Shown piece after piece: positions 20,248 to 31,376 of a stretch of DNA of 64,000 nt (positions are counted from its first letter, which is position 1; every line of letters starts with the position of its first letter). The position numbers and the translations under genes were made by a program. The stretch comes from Clarkia xantiana subsp. parviflora (Eukaryota > Streptophyta > Magnoliopsida > Myrtales > Onagraceae): NCBI GenBank assembly GCA_036873135.1, contig JAPTYO010000022.1, positions 8,213,785-8,277,784 on the forward strand, written 5' to 3'. The notes under the pieces were generated by a model. The model made no database searches, had not been told where the DNA came from, and saw nothing but the letters and a program-made list of their open reading frames with translations.

Positions 20248-21754
20248 TGTAAACACCTAATTTTGGACCACGCGTGACGTGTAGCGCACCTAAATGAGGA
20301 AATATGCAAATATGTCAATTCGAGAAGCTTCCAAGAATGCTCCAGTGCAAAATTAAGATTCTGTATATATTTATTGCAGTGTATATTTTCTGAATATTTG
20401 TATTAAGTGTTCAAAATATTTAGCATTAATTAGAAGAATAAATCAGTTTATTTATTTTCTAGATTAGAGTAAAAACTAGACATTATATATATATAGCATA
20501 GTATCAGTCGATGTAAAGGACAGACACAATCGGAAGAAAAAGATAAATAAAGATGCTTTGGATCTTGGTCGACAATGTATTTCGTCAATTTAATTTTGTT
20601 ATTAGTAATATAATAATTCCTGTAGACGTTCTTTTAACTTGAGTTTGTTATATATTTTTTTTTTCCATCGTCTTCTTCGCTCATCGACAACAACCTCCAT
20701 TAGAGCACAAAACAAGGTTTATTCAGAATTTGCTGAACTCCCAAGTAGAGGAAGTTGAAGATTCAAAGAAACAAATCTAAGTTCAGTTGTAGCAGCCAGC
20801 TCAAGGAGATTCAACGAACCATCCAGTCCAGAAGAACACTTTCTACGTGAATTGGCGGAGGAGGTAAATGAGTCGATTATGCACGACGTTCATACCTTTC
20901 GGTGACATTAAGGACGCCTAGACGCCCTTGGACCATGCCACGCAGAAGCACCGCTCATTCGGCTTCGTCACTTTCTTGAAGCGGGAAGACACCGTGTCAC
21001 CAGGACCTCGCTCTGCCCAAGTCTGGCCAGCACTCCGAGCTTGTCTCGCCATCCTCCGTCGGAGTTATCACCAGGAGCTCTCCTTCGATTCCGCTCGCCG
21101 ATCGCTAGCTCGTCACTGCTACCCCGAGATTTGTCCTTGTCCACCCGGAGCTCCTCGTTGAACCGAAGGTTGCGTTTGGTTCTAATTTGCTGATCCCCGT
21201 TTCTGTTGCAGGTCTCGATTCTACACCAATCACACTCCAAAGTGATGAAGCCCTCCTTCGATATGACCGGTATACTCTCCGATTAGCTGTCCCGTACATT
21301 GACTCGGTCACCACATCGATCAATAGAAACAGAGCCTCCAGCTAAGACCATCGTCTTGTCCCTGCTGTCCATCTTTTATCTACGACGCCGGCGTTTCCAC
21401 CTTCACCAAGCGACCGTCCACTCATTTTCATCCACCAGTCGAGACACTGCCGAAGACGCTCAGCCACCGCCCTATCATACTCCGCCCAGTACCGACCAAT
21501 CTCGCTTCTACCGTTTTCACTATCGCACATCTGGTAACAATTCCTGATGGTCCATCGTAATCCCTACTGTGAGCTCCAGTTTCAGAATTTTTTTGTGCAC
21601 TTAGCTGTATTATTTTTGGTTGATTGAGCTAGCTCTAATTTTTTTATTATCCATTCCAAACTCTGAATCAAGGCATATTTCAGATTGTATTTTCCTGTAT
21701 AAATCTTTGGTCTTCTTTATAGGCAATGATTTAAGATAATTGAGTCATGATAGC
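20248..21754 (+). repeat. 3' LTR of element B (copy 1), truncated
   Basis: It starts TGTAAACACCTAATTTTGG. It matches 34532-35570 followed by 57615 onward, with a roughly 34-bp insertion here near 20853, a 34-bp tandem unit missing relative to 35262, and a 9-bp slip deletion near 20274. It stops after GAGTCATGATAG, where the 5' LTR continues TGTTTTATTATTG; here A-family LTR sequence follows. A possible TATA run is at 20484-20493. Confidence 0.85.
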
Positions 21755-22418
21755 TGTTGGATCACGGTTGGAACTCCGGTACGTTCTTGACGGAAGTCTG
21801 AACTCCTTTGCTCCAAGTAATCCTGCAAGAAGGGGATAGACCGGGCGGTGACCCAGAATCCCTCTCCGATGCTTAAATGAGTATCTCGATGTAAACTGGA
21901 AAGTATCAGTATGTAAGTATGTGAACGTATCAATCCTGAGGTAACTCCTTCCTTTATATAGGGGAGGGGTCACCTCAGTTACCTGTTGAGATAACTGCCA
22001 CGTTCCGTTCATCTCGGCAAATAGCCCACGTTCCGTCTTTTCAGGCCACTTTCCCACTATGTTGATAGTGGGCGTGTTTCTCGGCCTCGTTCTCTGGTGG
22101 CAAGTCCTGACGAACGTCGGGGACTCCAGAGTTATCTCCTTTGGTCACCGCTCGGGGCCCCTCGCCATCGGGACAGGACCAGTATTCTCAGGGATTCAAT
22201 ATCGGGGTCTACTTAAAGGCATATCGTCGGGGCCTACTCAAAGGCATATCATCGGGGCCTACTTAAAGGCATAGGATCGGGAGCGTTCAGCTCGTATGTC
22301 GGGACCGACCTTGTCGGGTCCCCTCGTATTGGTCTTCTAAGCCTCTTTGGTGCCCAGTGGGCCTTCTTCGCCGTTTAGTCGCCGTTAATGGGCCTGACGG
22401 CTATATCGAAACCCATCA
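21755..22418 (-). repeat. A-family 3' LTR, left arm of A'
   Basis: It is 664 bp, TGTTGGATCACGG to ACCCATCA, followed by the polypurine complement TTTGCCCCCAAGA (22419-22431). It has a minus-strand TATA at about 21953-21961 and a 25-bp array (22186-22277) of CATCGGGGCCTACTTAAAGG units, which replaces the 21-bp array of LTR A. It is a diverged subfamily of A. Confidence 0.85.
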
Positions 22419-22843
22419 TTTGCCCCCAAGACACGAGGGACTTATAGTTCGTCGTGTCTTCCAATCTCCGGGCCTCTCGATATTCCGAGGATAACCACCG
22501 GATCCGAAAATATTTCTTGATTACTCAGCTATTAAATGAGATAGGTGATGAAGTGACGGCTTGGGTGCCCGTGCCTGCTTTTCTGAAAAGGCGCTTTCTA
22601 GCCGTTTTGTCCCTAGTGTTTCGACGATTCAGGTGGAGGCCTTTCATCTTCAACGGTCCAGATCGCAACGTCTCTTTGGCTGTCCTCTCTCCTATAAAAA
22701 CTCAAATCTTGGCACTATTCAGTTCTTCTCTACCGTTTCATTCTCTGTGTTTTCAAAAACTCAAGCTCTCCTTTCTAGTCTCTTATCAGCACGGCGACCA
22801 AGACCTCCGACCATCTAGATCATCTTTTCTTCTTCGATTCAAC

Positions 22844-24608
22844 GTGTCTGGTAAGATTTCCTCCTTCAATTCTGAAGAAACTTATTAGCATAGTTTTTCC
22901 TTTTATCTCAATCAACTTACCCGGACTTTTGCGGAAATCATCTGTGCCTTTTCTTGCCATGATTACTTTCCAGACGGTGAGTCCAGTTCCGGGGGGAGGA
23001 AGCCCTTCATGTTCGATTATGCTTGTAATGAGATTTCAGACACCGCCTATGATGCAGCTCTCCGGGAGGGGTGCATTACTTCCACCTGGGAGCCTCGCTT
23101 CCCTTTTCCTTGGCCTCTCGTCCCGGGTGACCCTGTGGTCACTCGTCCCCGGGTAGGGGAGGTATTTGTCTCCACCGGGCAAATATCGGCAGGGATCCGA
23201 TTCCCCTTCTGTGGGGACATAGTCGAGATGTGTACATACTACAAAACACATCCGACTACCTTCTCCCCTCACGCCATCAACGTGTGGAATGCTTTCCGCG
23301 TCCTTTGCTTCTGTCAAAAATGGCCCTATAGCCTCTGAATTTTCCGGACCTTCTATGGATTGAAATGCAATGATGCCGGAGTCTGTGCCTTCTACCCGCG
23401 GATGCCTAAGTGGAGCAAGGCACAGCTCTCTCGGTACAGCTGGAATGGTGACACCTGGAAGGTCGCCAAGGGTCGGGTGCTCATCACTGACTCGAGGCCT
23501 GACAACAGTGGCTGGAAGAAGAGTTATTTCTTCATCCGAAACAGCTCCATCCCATGGCCCCGATGGGAGGTTGAGGCGGACCCTGCTCCCTCTTTTCACA
23601 CTTACTCCGAGGAGGATTTCCAGATTCTCCACTGCATCCAGCTTTATCGTTGGGGGGACTCTTTCGCTCAGCTCGATGCCAACTCCATCGGGGAGCGGGA
23701 CCTGGTTTTGACCGGGATCCGACTTTTTGATGTCGTCTCGGGGGGTCAACTCTTTGACGGCCCTTCTAACCTCGTTCCTTGGGTAATATTCTAACTGTAC
23801 TTACGTTTTCATCTTTGCAGCTAAGAAGGTATCACTGCTGATCAATATCGTGCTTAAGCAGGCGGAGACTGATAATGTCCCACGCCCCGCGAGGAAGAGG
23901 AAGTCTTCAAAGAGGGCTGCCTCCTCATCGGCACCTCCCACCTCGGAGAAAATCAAGCGGGCCCGGGTGGAGAAGATGGAGCAAATCTTCAACACCAAGA
24001 CTCCCGAGGAAGGTAAACAGCTCCGCTTAGCAATTCGATTGTACAGGATGCGTATTCCCAAGGAGTTAATCCCCTCTGATAAGGGGGCTAGGATCGAAGG
24101 GATCAAACGCATCCTGCAAGGGGAAACTCCCCACGCTCTCAAAGCGGGTTACTACAATTATCACGGGAAGGACCAGTACCTCTCCCGTCGCGTCATCTGG
24201 TGTAAGGATCCTGATCAACTTCCTGACTTTCTTTCTGAAGCTTCTCGTCCTCCAGCTGCAGGTCGATCGGGAGCTAGAGCTTTGGCGGGGGAGCCTCCCT
24301 CCGACGCATGGGTCGGGGAGCCCCTCCTTTCTCTTCCTGCCCCCGGAGGATCGGGGATTGAAGACGCCCCGACGGACGGCCAGTTCCGTCGGGTGATGGA
24401 CCTGGATGTCTCTCATTCTTCCGAGGAGGCAAGCGAAGGCCAGCCCCTGGTTCGTCGTCGAGGGGTTAGGCAGACCCCGTTGGAGCCAACTCCCGAAGGG
24501 CTGCCCCCATCTTCTCCGGCACAACAGCACTCGCCAGTCTTGAGCCTGACTCCCGAGGGGCCGGCGGGCTCTCACGGCGGCTCGGAGGCGCGTACCTCCG
24601 ACGTTCAG
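22844..24608 (+). pseudogene. Antisense extra gene (aORF), left arm of A', truncated
   Basis: Exon 1 (22844-22850) has GTG where the right arm has ATG. Exon 2 is 22974-23782, 809 nt, the same length as in the right arm and in element A after removing C. Exon 3 starts at 23862 and is cut at 24608. A TGA at 23336-23338 replaces CGA of the right arm. The core words GIRFPFCGD, SPHAINVWNAFRVLC and SGWKKSYFFIRN are clear. Start loss, stop and truncation make it a pseudogene. Confidence 0.8.
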
Positions 24609-24945
24609 TGGCGTGGTTTCGCCTTAAGTGGCGTGGTTTCGCCTTATGTGGCGTGGTTTTGCCTTAAGGGGCATTGTTCCGTCTTAAGTGGCGTGGTTTC
24701 GCCTTAAGTGGCATAGTTTCGCCTTATGTGGCGTAGTTTTGCCTTAAGTAGCGTGGTTTCGCCTTAAATGGCACGATTAAATCGCCTTAAGTGGTGTGGA
24801 TAAGTTGCCTTAAGTGGCACGATTAAATCGCCTTAAGTGGTGTGGGTAAAATGTCTTAAGTGACGCGTTGAAATTACTCTTAAGTGATTTGACCGAATTG
24901 CCTTGAGTGGCGTAGTTAATTCACCTTAAGTGGTGCAATGGTAAT
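24609..24945. repeat. 20-bp minisatellite with CACTTAAGGCGA core
   Basis: The plus strand repeats GTGGCGTGGTTTCGCCTTAA with a period of 20. The complement carries CACTTAAGGCGA, the same core as the 27-bp array of element A, with a shorter spacer. By orientation it belongs to the right half of A', downstream of that gene's stop. Confidence 0.85.
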
Positions 24946-25027
24946 CGAGACCAGAAGGGATTGATATTATAAAGATCCAAAAGGGTCACGAAAAAAAGGA
25001 AATTACAAGGATTCGAAAATAAAGCGA

Positions 25028-27914
25028 TTAAGCTTGATCCTTGGCAACGTCGAGGGGAGCAGGGTCCACGAGATCTGTGACAGAAGGCTCCGTGATTAGA
25101 GGATCGGACTCTGGAAGATTAGCCGCGGGAGGGTCGATCATCGGGGGCTCAGTCGTCGGGATGTCTGCACTTGGAGGCTCCACCGTGCCTTCAGTAACCA
25201 CAGTCCCCTCGGGGGTGTTGCCCCCGTCACTCTCCTCAGAAAGGCTGAAATACCTCTCCGCGAAGGGGGCGAGAGTCTGAGACTTGGTGAAATCGATGGC
25301 ACCACCATACTCCAGATGGAGCTCCTTGACAGCATTAAGCAGGGTGTTCTCCACCTCCGCCGTACAGAACTTAACCGCGTCCGCTTGAAAAGCCTCGGAG
25401 CCCCGATAATCCTCCCGACCGCTTCAGCCAGCTTGGCAGGGAACTCGGCGACCTCCCGCTCCAGCTGTCGGGACCGGTTGGTGAGAAGGACCTTCTCAGC
25501 CTCTAGCCCTACCTTGGCGTCCTCAAGGGCCTTCTTCTCGAGGACAAAACCGTCTCGATCCTCCGCGCGCCCCTGCTGCTCTTCCTGGAGCCTTTGGCAC
25601 TCCTGCTTCAGCAACCTCTCAAAATCGTGGACCTGCCTCGGGAGGTCCCGAGTCTTCTGGTTAAGGAGGGCCTGCTCCTTAACCAACTTCCCCTTCGACG
25701 ACTCGGAGGCAGCCAGATCCTCCCTGAGTTTGGCCTAGACCTCGGGGGCCGCCTTCGCTCGCTCCTCCTTCAGGGCCTCCTCCAAGGCCAGGATGTACCC
25801 GAAACAGCGGTGCTGGTCCGTCATTTCCTGTGGAAAAGAAGGGAAGGTTAGTACATGAGAATATCTTACATTGTATACTAAGTGTAAAAACAGGAAGCCT
25901 TACCTCCACACGGCGAACGGCCATGGCGCGAATGTCCGCGTGGATATCCTCTTGGGCCAAGGAGAGTGGAAGCATCATAGACGGTGGAACTGAGCCTGCC
26001 AGCAGGCGCAGACCCAGTTCCGGGGATACATTGTCCCGACGCACCGGGACCCCCTGCAATGACTCGATCGGGGTCCAGGGGGCTGCCGCCTGGTCGGGGG
26101 CGTAAAGCCGATAGAAGCTCCCGTCTAAGGGGAGAGGAGGAGGAATGACCTGAGCGTCGGTGGTGCGCGCCTCCGAGCCGCCATGGGAACCCGTCGTCCC
26201 CTCGGGAGCCAGGCTCAAGACCGGCGAAAGCTGCTGTGCCGGAGAAGATAGGGACAGCCCTTCAGAAGTTGGCTCCAGCGGGGTCTGCCTCACCCCCGAC
26301 GACGAACCAAGGGCTGGCCCTCGCTCGCCTCCTCAGAAGAATGGGAGACGTCCAGATCAACCACCCGACGGAATTGACCGTCCGTCGGGGCGTCTTCGGT
26401 CCCCGATCTTGTCGGGGCAGGAAGTGATAGGAGGGGCTCTCCGACCCGGGCGTCGGAGGGTGGCGTCACCGCGGAAGCTCCAGCTCCCGATTGACCTGCA
26501 GCTGGAGGAAAAGAAGCTTCAGAAAGAAAGTCAGGAAGTTGATCAGGATCCTTACACCAGATTACGTGACGGGAGAGATACTGGTCCTTCCCGTAGTAAT
26601 TGTAGTAACCCGCTTTGAGAACGCGGGGAGTTTCCCCTTGCAGGATGCGTTTGATCCCTTCGATCCTAGCTCCCTTATCGGAGGGGATTAACTCCTCGGG
26701 AATACGCCTCATGTACAATCGAATTGCTAAGCGGAGCTGTTTACCTTCCTCGGGAGTCTTGGTGTTGAAGATCTGCTCCATCTTCTCCACCCGAGCCCGC
26801 TTGATCTGCTCCGAAGTCGGAGGTGCTGAGGAGGAGGTGGCCATCTTCGAAGACTTCCTCTTCCTCGAGGGGCGTTGGACAGCATCGGTCTCCGCCTGCT
26901 TAAGCACGAGATTGGTCAGCAATGATACCTTCTTAGCTGCAAAGACGAAAACGAAAAGTGCAATCAGAATATTACCCAAGGAACGAGGTTGGAGGGGCCA
27001 TCATAGAGCTGATCCCCGTAGACAACATCGAGGAGACGGATCCTGGCCAGAACCAGGTCCCGCTCCACGAGGGAGTTGGCATCGAGGGGAACGAAAGAAT
27101 CCCCCCAACGGTAAAGCTGGATGCAGTTGAGAATCTGAAAGTCCTCCTCGGAGTAAGTGTGAAAAGAGGGAGCAGGGTCCGCCTCAACCTCCCATCGGGG
27201 CCACAGGATGGAGCTGTTCCGGATGAAGAAATAACTCTTCTTCCAGCCGCTATTGTCGGGCCCCGAGTCAGTAATCAGCACCCGACCTTTGGCGACCTTC
27301 CATGTGTCACCAGTCCAGCTACATTGGGAGAGCTGCGCCTTGCTCCACTTAGGCATCCGCGGGTAGAAGGCACAGACCCCGACGTCATTGCACTTTAGCC
27401 CATAGAAGGTCCGGAAGAGTCGGAGGCTATAGGGCCATTGTTGACGGAGGCAAAGCACGCGGAAGGCATTCCACACGCGGATGGCATGGGGGGAGAAAGT
27501 AGTTGGATGTGTTTTGTAATATTTACATATCTCGACCATGTCACCACAGAAGGGGAAGCGGATCCCTGCCGATATTTGCCCGGTGGAGACAAATACCTCC
27601 CCTTCCCAGGGACGAGTAACCACAGGGTCACCTGGGACGCGAGGCCAAGGAAAAGGGAAGCGAGGCTCCCAGGTGGAAGTAATGCACCCCTCACGGAGAG
27701 CTGCATCATAGGCGGTGTCTGAAATCTCATTACAAGCATAATCGAACTTGAAGGGCTTCCTCTCCCCGGAACTGGACTCACCGTCTGGAAAGTAATCATG
27801 GCAAGAAAAGGCACATATGATTTCCGCAGAAGTCCGGGTAAGTTGATTGAGATAAAAGGAAAAACTATGCTAACAAGTTTCTTCGGAATCGAAGGAGGAA
27901 ATCTTACCAGACAT
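25028..27914 (-). pseudogene. Antisense extra gene (aORF), right arm of A', full length but disabled
   Basis: Exons are 27914-27908 (ATGTCTG), 27784-26976 (809 nt), 26895-25904 and 25827-25028. The first two joints keep phase. Encoded features in order are an N-terminal Ser-rich start, the FPFCGD...FRVLC core, a W-rich block (SGWKKSYFFIRN), a basic KRK stretch, a Pro/Ser linker and a long Glu/Lys coiled coil. A one-base deletion near 26290 shifts the frame, and an in-frame TAG near 25735 interrupts the last exon. Its translation is otherwise well conserved with the left arm and element A, which suggests past selection on protein sequence. Confidence 0.78.
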
Positions 27915-28326
27915 GTTGAATCGGAGAAGAAAGGATGATCTTAATGGTCAGAGGTCTTGGTCGCCGGAGTGCGGATCAGAGACTAGAAAGGAGAGCTTGA
28001 GCTTTTGAAAACACAGAGAATGAAACGGTAGAGAAGAACTGAATCGTGCCAAGATTTGGGTTTTTATGGGAGAGAGGACAGCCAAAGAGACGTTGCGATC
28101 TGGACCGTTGAAGATGAAACGCCTCCACCTGAATCGTCGAAACACTAGGGAAAACGGCTATAAAGCGCTTTTTCAGAAAAGCAGGCACGGGCACTCAAGC
28201 CGTCACTTCATCACCCATCGCATTTAATAGTTGAGTAATCGAGAAATCTTTTCGGATTCGGTGGTTATCCTCGGAATATCGAAAGGTCCGGAGTTGGAAG
28301 ACACGACAAACTATAAGTCCCTCATG

Positions 28327-28339
28327 TCTTGGGGGCAAA
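28327..28339 (+). other. Polypurine tract, right arm of A'
   Basis: TCTTGGGGGCAAA directly precedes the LTR start TGATGGG, matching the tract of element A on the opposite strand (36302-36314). Confidence 0.7.
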
Positions 28340-29031
28340 TGATGGGTTTCGATATAGCCATTAGGCCCATTAACGACGACTAAACGGCGAAGAAGGCCCA
28401 CTGGGCCCCAAAGAGGCTTAGAAGACCAATACGAGGGGACCCGACAAGGTCGGTCCCGACTTACGAGCTGAACGCTCCCGATCCTATGCTTTTAAGTAGG
28501 CCCCGATCCTATGCCTTTAAGTAGGCCCCGATGATATGCCTTTAAGTAGGCCCCGGCAATATGCCTTTAAGTAGGCCCCGATATTGAATCCCTGAAAATA
28601 CTGGCCCTGTCCCGATGACGAGGGGCCCCGAGCGGTGACCAAAGGAGATAACTCTGGAGTCCCCGACGTCCGTCGGGACTTGCCACCAGAGAACGAGGCC
28701 GAGAAATACGCCCACTATCAACATAGTGGGGAAGTAGCCTGAAAAGACGGAACGTGGGCTACTGGCCGTGCCGAGATAAACGGAACGTGGCAGTTATCTC
28801 AACAGGTAACTGAGGTGACCCCTCCCCTATATAAAGGGAGGAGTTACCTCAGGATTGTTATGTTCATACTTACATATTGATACTTGCCAATTTACATCGA
28901 GATACTCATTTAAGCATCAGAGAGGGATTCTGGGTCACCGCCCGGTCTATCCCCTTCTTGCAGGATTACTTGGAGCAAAGAAGTTCGGACTTCCGTCAAG
29001 AACGTACCGGAGTTCCAACCGTGATCCAACA
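28340..29031 (+). repeat. A-family 3' LTR, right arm of A'
   Basis: It is 692 bp, TGATGGGTTTCG to ATCCAACA, with TATATAAAG at 28829-28837, the U5 motif GCATCAGAGAGGG, and four 25-bp units (28487-28582) of TATGCCTTTAAGTAGGCCCCG. It is inverted relative to 21755-22418 and slightly longer because of one array unit. Confidence 0.85.
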
Positions 29032-31139
29032 AGCAGAAACCGCGCTGTCGAACTCAGGAGTAGTAGGGAACTTTCCAAGTCCCTCCTCAATTCCGGCCTT
29101 CATTGCCTCTTCGCGCACTTTCCGACAAGCAACCATGTGTTTGCCCGCATTGTCAGAAATCGCCTTCTCAATGGAAACATTCTCAGATTCAAGCTGAACA
29201 AGGCGGGCATGATCAGAATCATAACGGGCATCAAAATCTGTCATCTTCAAAGAAAGACGGCGCACTTCTTCGTTAGCTTCCTTAAGCACCCTGGACACAA
29301 CGGCAGCTTTATCGGCAATAGCACGCTTCTCCTGGACAAGTTCCAACATGAAGGAGGCCATGTGCACCATATCAGAAACAACCTGAAAACAACAAGACAA
29401 TAAGCATACATGTTCGGAAACAACGAGCATAGCAAAGCAAAGAAAGATACTTACTGGGGTGAATCCAGATAATGATCTCTCAACAAAGGTTCGCGCCTCT
29501 TCGTCGCTCGATGGCCGAACAAGTCGATCACCAGGAGGAATGGATCGATGAAGAACACGCACACCAACTTCTGGCATGCTAAGCCGGGAAATCTTGGGGA
29601 AAGGGAAATCCCCTGTCACATATGGAATCTACTTATCATCCAAAATATCACCTTCCAAAAGGATGAAGCAGATCCGCACGTCCAAGTGGCGGGAGCACTA
29701 CATGCAAACCAACTAGAGTTATGCAAAAACCAAAAACAAAGCGCTCAAAAGCACACAGACAAGTGTTCAGCTTATACCAGAAGGAAGAGCACGTTCCACC
29801 TCGGACCGCTCCTTCGAGCGGGGGGCAGACAGCGCATCCTTGCAACCGTCAACTTCCTTCCCTTTATGGCAGGAAGGAGTAGGAACGGTCACAATAGTCT
29901 TCGGGCGCTTCGAACTTCTCGAAGAACACGTCCCAGCAGTGGACCGTTTGGCAGAATCAGGAGCGGCAACAACGCGATCAGTAACAAGCGTCTTGCAACC
30001 TGCAAATAGCACACAAAGTTACAATCAAAATACAACTAAACTAAGACAGTGCAAGAAAGACTGTTTATTTAGGCAGTTTACCTTTTCCATGACCGAAAGC
30101 CGCTGATGCTCCAGGAGCAAGAGATGGAACAATCCTTCCGTTAGAAGCAATCTTGCGAGCGGTTTCCGTCTGCAAAGACGAGCTTTTTCCGTCAAACCAA
30201 CCTACATTGCAACACGGTAAAAAGTTATAAAAATGCTTAACATACCGTAGCCGCAGAAGGGAGCACATGAATCCCAACATCGACCAACTCCTGATCAGAT
30301 GTGCGCAGCGAACAAGTAAAACCACGCGATCGCTGACAGTGATATATATGCTTTATCACCTCCCTATCCAGCAAGGAGAGTTCCCGAAAAGCAGGCGCGG
30401 GATCAGATTTCCGAATATACTCGACGTCCCAAGTCGTACCCGCATCATTAGCAAAAAAGTAATGGTGCCTCCAATGATCGGCAGAGCGATCTGCGGCGGC
30501 AACCAACCGATAACTAGAATCCCACTTGGCTTCACCAAGGCCAAGTTCCTCAAACCCATCACCTTGCAAGTTCGGCCAGCGAACTTTCACACTACACAAT
30601 CCCGCAGAGTCCGGACTCTTAAGCTGATAGAAACAGAGAAAGAGGGTGGGAGAATAATGCCATGACTTCTTGTGAAACAGCACTCTAAAGCAAGTCCATA
30701 CCCGAATTCCATTGGGCGCAAGATCTAAGGGGGAAATCCCGTAACCGCTACAAAGCTCAATCAAGTCAGAGCAATAGGGAAACCGCAAACCCTCCCTAAC
30801 GTGAGATGTATATACGACGAACAAGTCTATAGGTGGAGGAGTAGCATCTCCTAAACTACTCTCACGGAGTGCATCAAAGGGGTAAATAGCCTCTACACAA
30901 GGGTCAAGTCCGGAAGCACTCGCATACAGGGCAAACAAGGATCTATCCAAGCGGTTGGTGTAATATCTAACCAACACTTCCGTCTCTTTGACGGGAGGTG
31001 CCTCAGCAGAAGGTTCAGCAACTACGCCCTCATCAATGCCCAAAACACTATCTACTTGTGAAACCAAATCTACCTCCAAGTCATCCTCAACGTCAGAATT
31101 AAAAGGGGTCTGCGATAGAGGAGTGGTGGACTTACTCAT
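29032..31139 (-). pseudogene. Antisense extra gene (aORF) of element D, truncated
   Basis: The start is ATG at 31139. Exon 1 (31139-30246) is 298 codons with no first intron, unlike A and C. Further exons are about 30169-30082, 29999-29778, a damaged one ending at 29455, and 29382-29032. Phases at the first three joints match those of element C (0, 1, 1). Exon 1 has GLRFPYCSDLIEL and SPLDLAPNGIRVW, aligned with C. The fourth exon has a premature stop (HPFGR then TGA), and the last exon, a coiled-coil region, is cut by the A' LTR. It is closest to C's gene by exon layout. Confidence 0.72.
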
Positions 31140-31266
31140 AACGGAAATTCGATCAAAAAGAAAGGAGTTCCACAAGGGGTTACTACGACTTCGCAATCTG
31201 CAAAAATCAAACAAGAAGTCCACACGTCAAGGTCATGCGACCATAAAGCGCCAATGCACATAACGG

Positions 31267-31376
31267 CATATGTGTAGCAAAGTCAACGCGCATAGCAAAG
31301 TCAACGCGCATAGCAAAGTCAACGCGCATAGCAAAGTCAATGCGCATAGTAAACTCAACGCGCGTAGCAAAGTTGA
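31267..31376. repeat. 18-bp minisatellite upstream of element D's antisense gene
   Basis: About six units of CATAGCAAAGTCAACGCG occur with minor changes. It lies about 130 bp 5' of the gene's start codon on the minus strand. Confidence 0.85.

Larger units (their letters stand above)
1..21002. repeat. Long direct repeat, copy 1 (near-identical to 42166-64000)
   Basis: Every feature from the left edge to about 21002 recurs in the same order and strand at 42166-64000. The offset is 42165 at the left edge and 42998 at the right. It changes only where small indels occur: one 47-bp array unit near 260-307, a 774-bp transposon plus its 8-bp target duplication after 4150, 35 bp in an LTR array, two 27-bp minisatellite units near 7980-8260, and single bases elsewhere. 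Substitutions are rare by eye. Both copies run into a window edge, so the true ends are not visible. This is either a tandem duplication or an assembly of two haplotypes in series. Confidence 0.93.
14621..21754 (+). mobile_element. Element B, 3' part (copy 1), non-coding LTR retrotransposon (LARD-like)
   Basis: The rest of B's 5' LTR resumes after element A and its target duplication and ends at 15363. Then come a primer-binding site, a 4.9-kb interior with tandem arrays and no recognisable gag or pol, a polypurine tract and the 3' LTR. The 3' LTR is abruptly replaced at 21755 by A-family sequence. Intact cis-signals without coding domains fit a large retrotransposon derivative that depends on another element's proteins. 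Confidence 0.8.
21755..29031. mobile_element. A', inverted pair of A-family 3' ends
   Basis: Two arms of about 2.85 kb (21755-24608 and 26150-29031) are inverted copies of 3' LTR, polypurine tract and antisense gene. The 1.54-kb centre (24609-26149) belongs to the right half only. There is no 5' LTR, primer-binding site, gag or pol. The outer flanks differ: LTR B on the left, element D's gene on the right. Five bases either side (ATAGC, AGCAG) do not match, so this is not a simple insertion. It looks like a rearrangement joining two separate A-family insertions. Confidence 0.82.

Noticed and set aside
19720..20277. 185-codon ORF rich in PPTEAPPTGA-type repeats in element B
   Set aside because: It is produced by a tandem array, runs into the LTR, and has no homologous domain or non-repetitive part.
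21755..29031. A' as a normal LTR retrotransposon with two LTRs
   Set aside because: The LTRs are inverted rather than direct, there is no PBS, gag or pol, and flanking 5-mers do not match.
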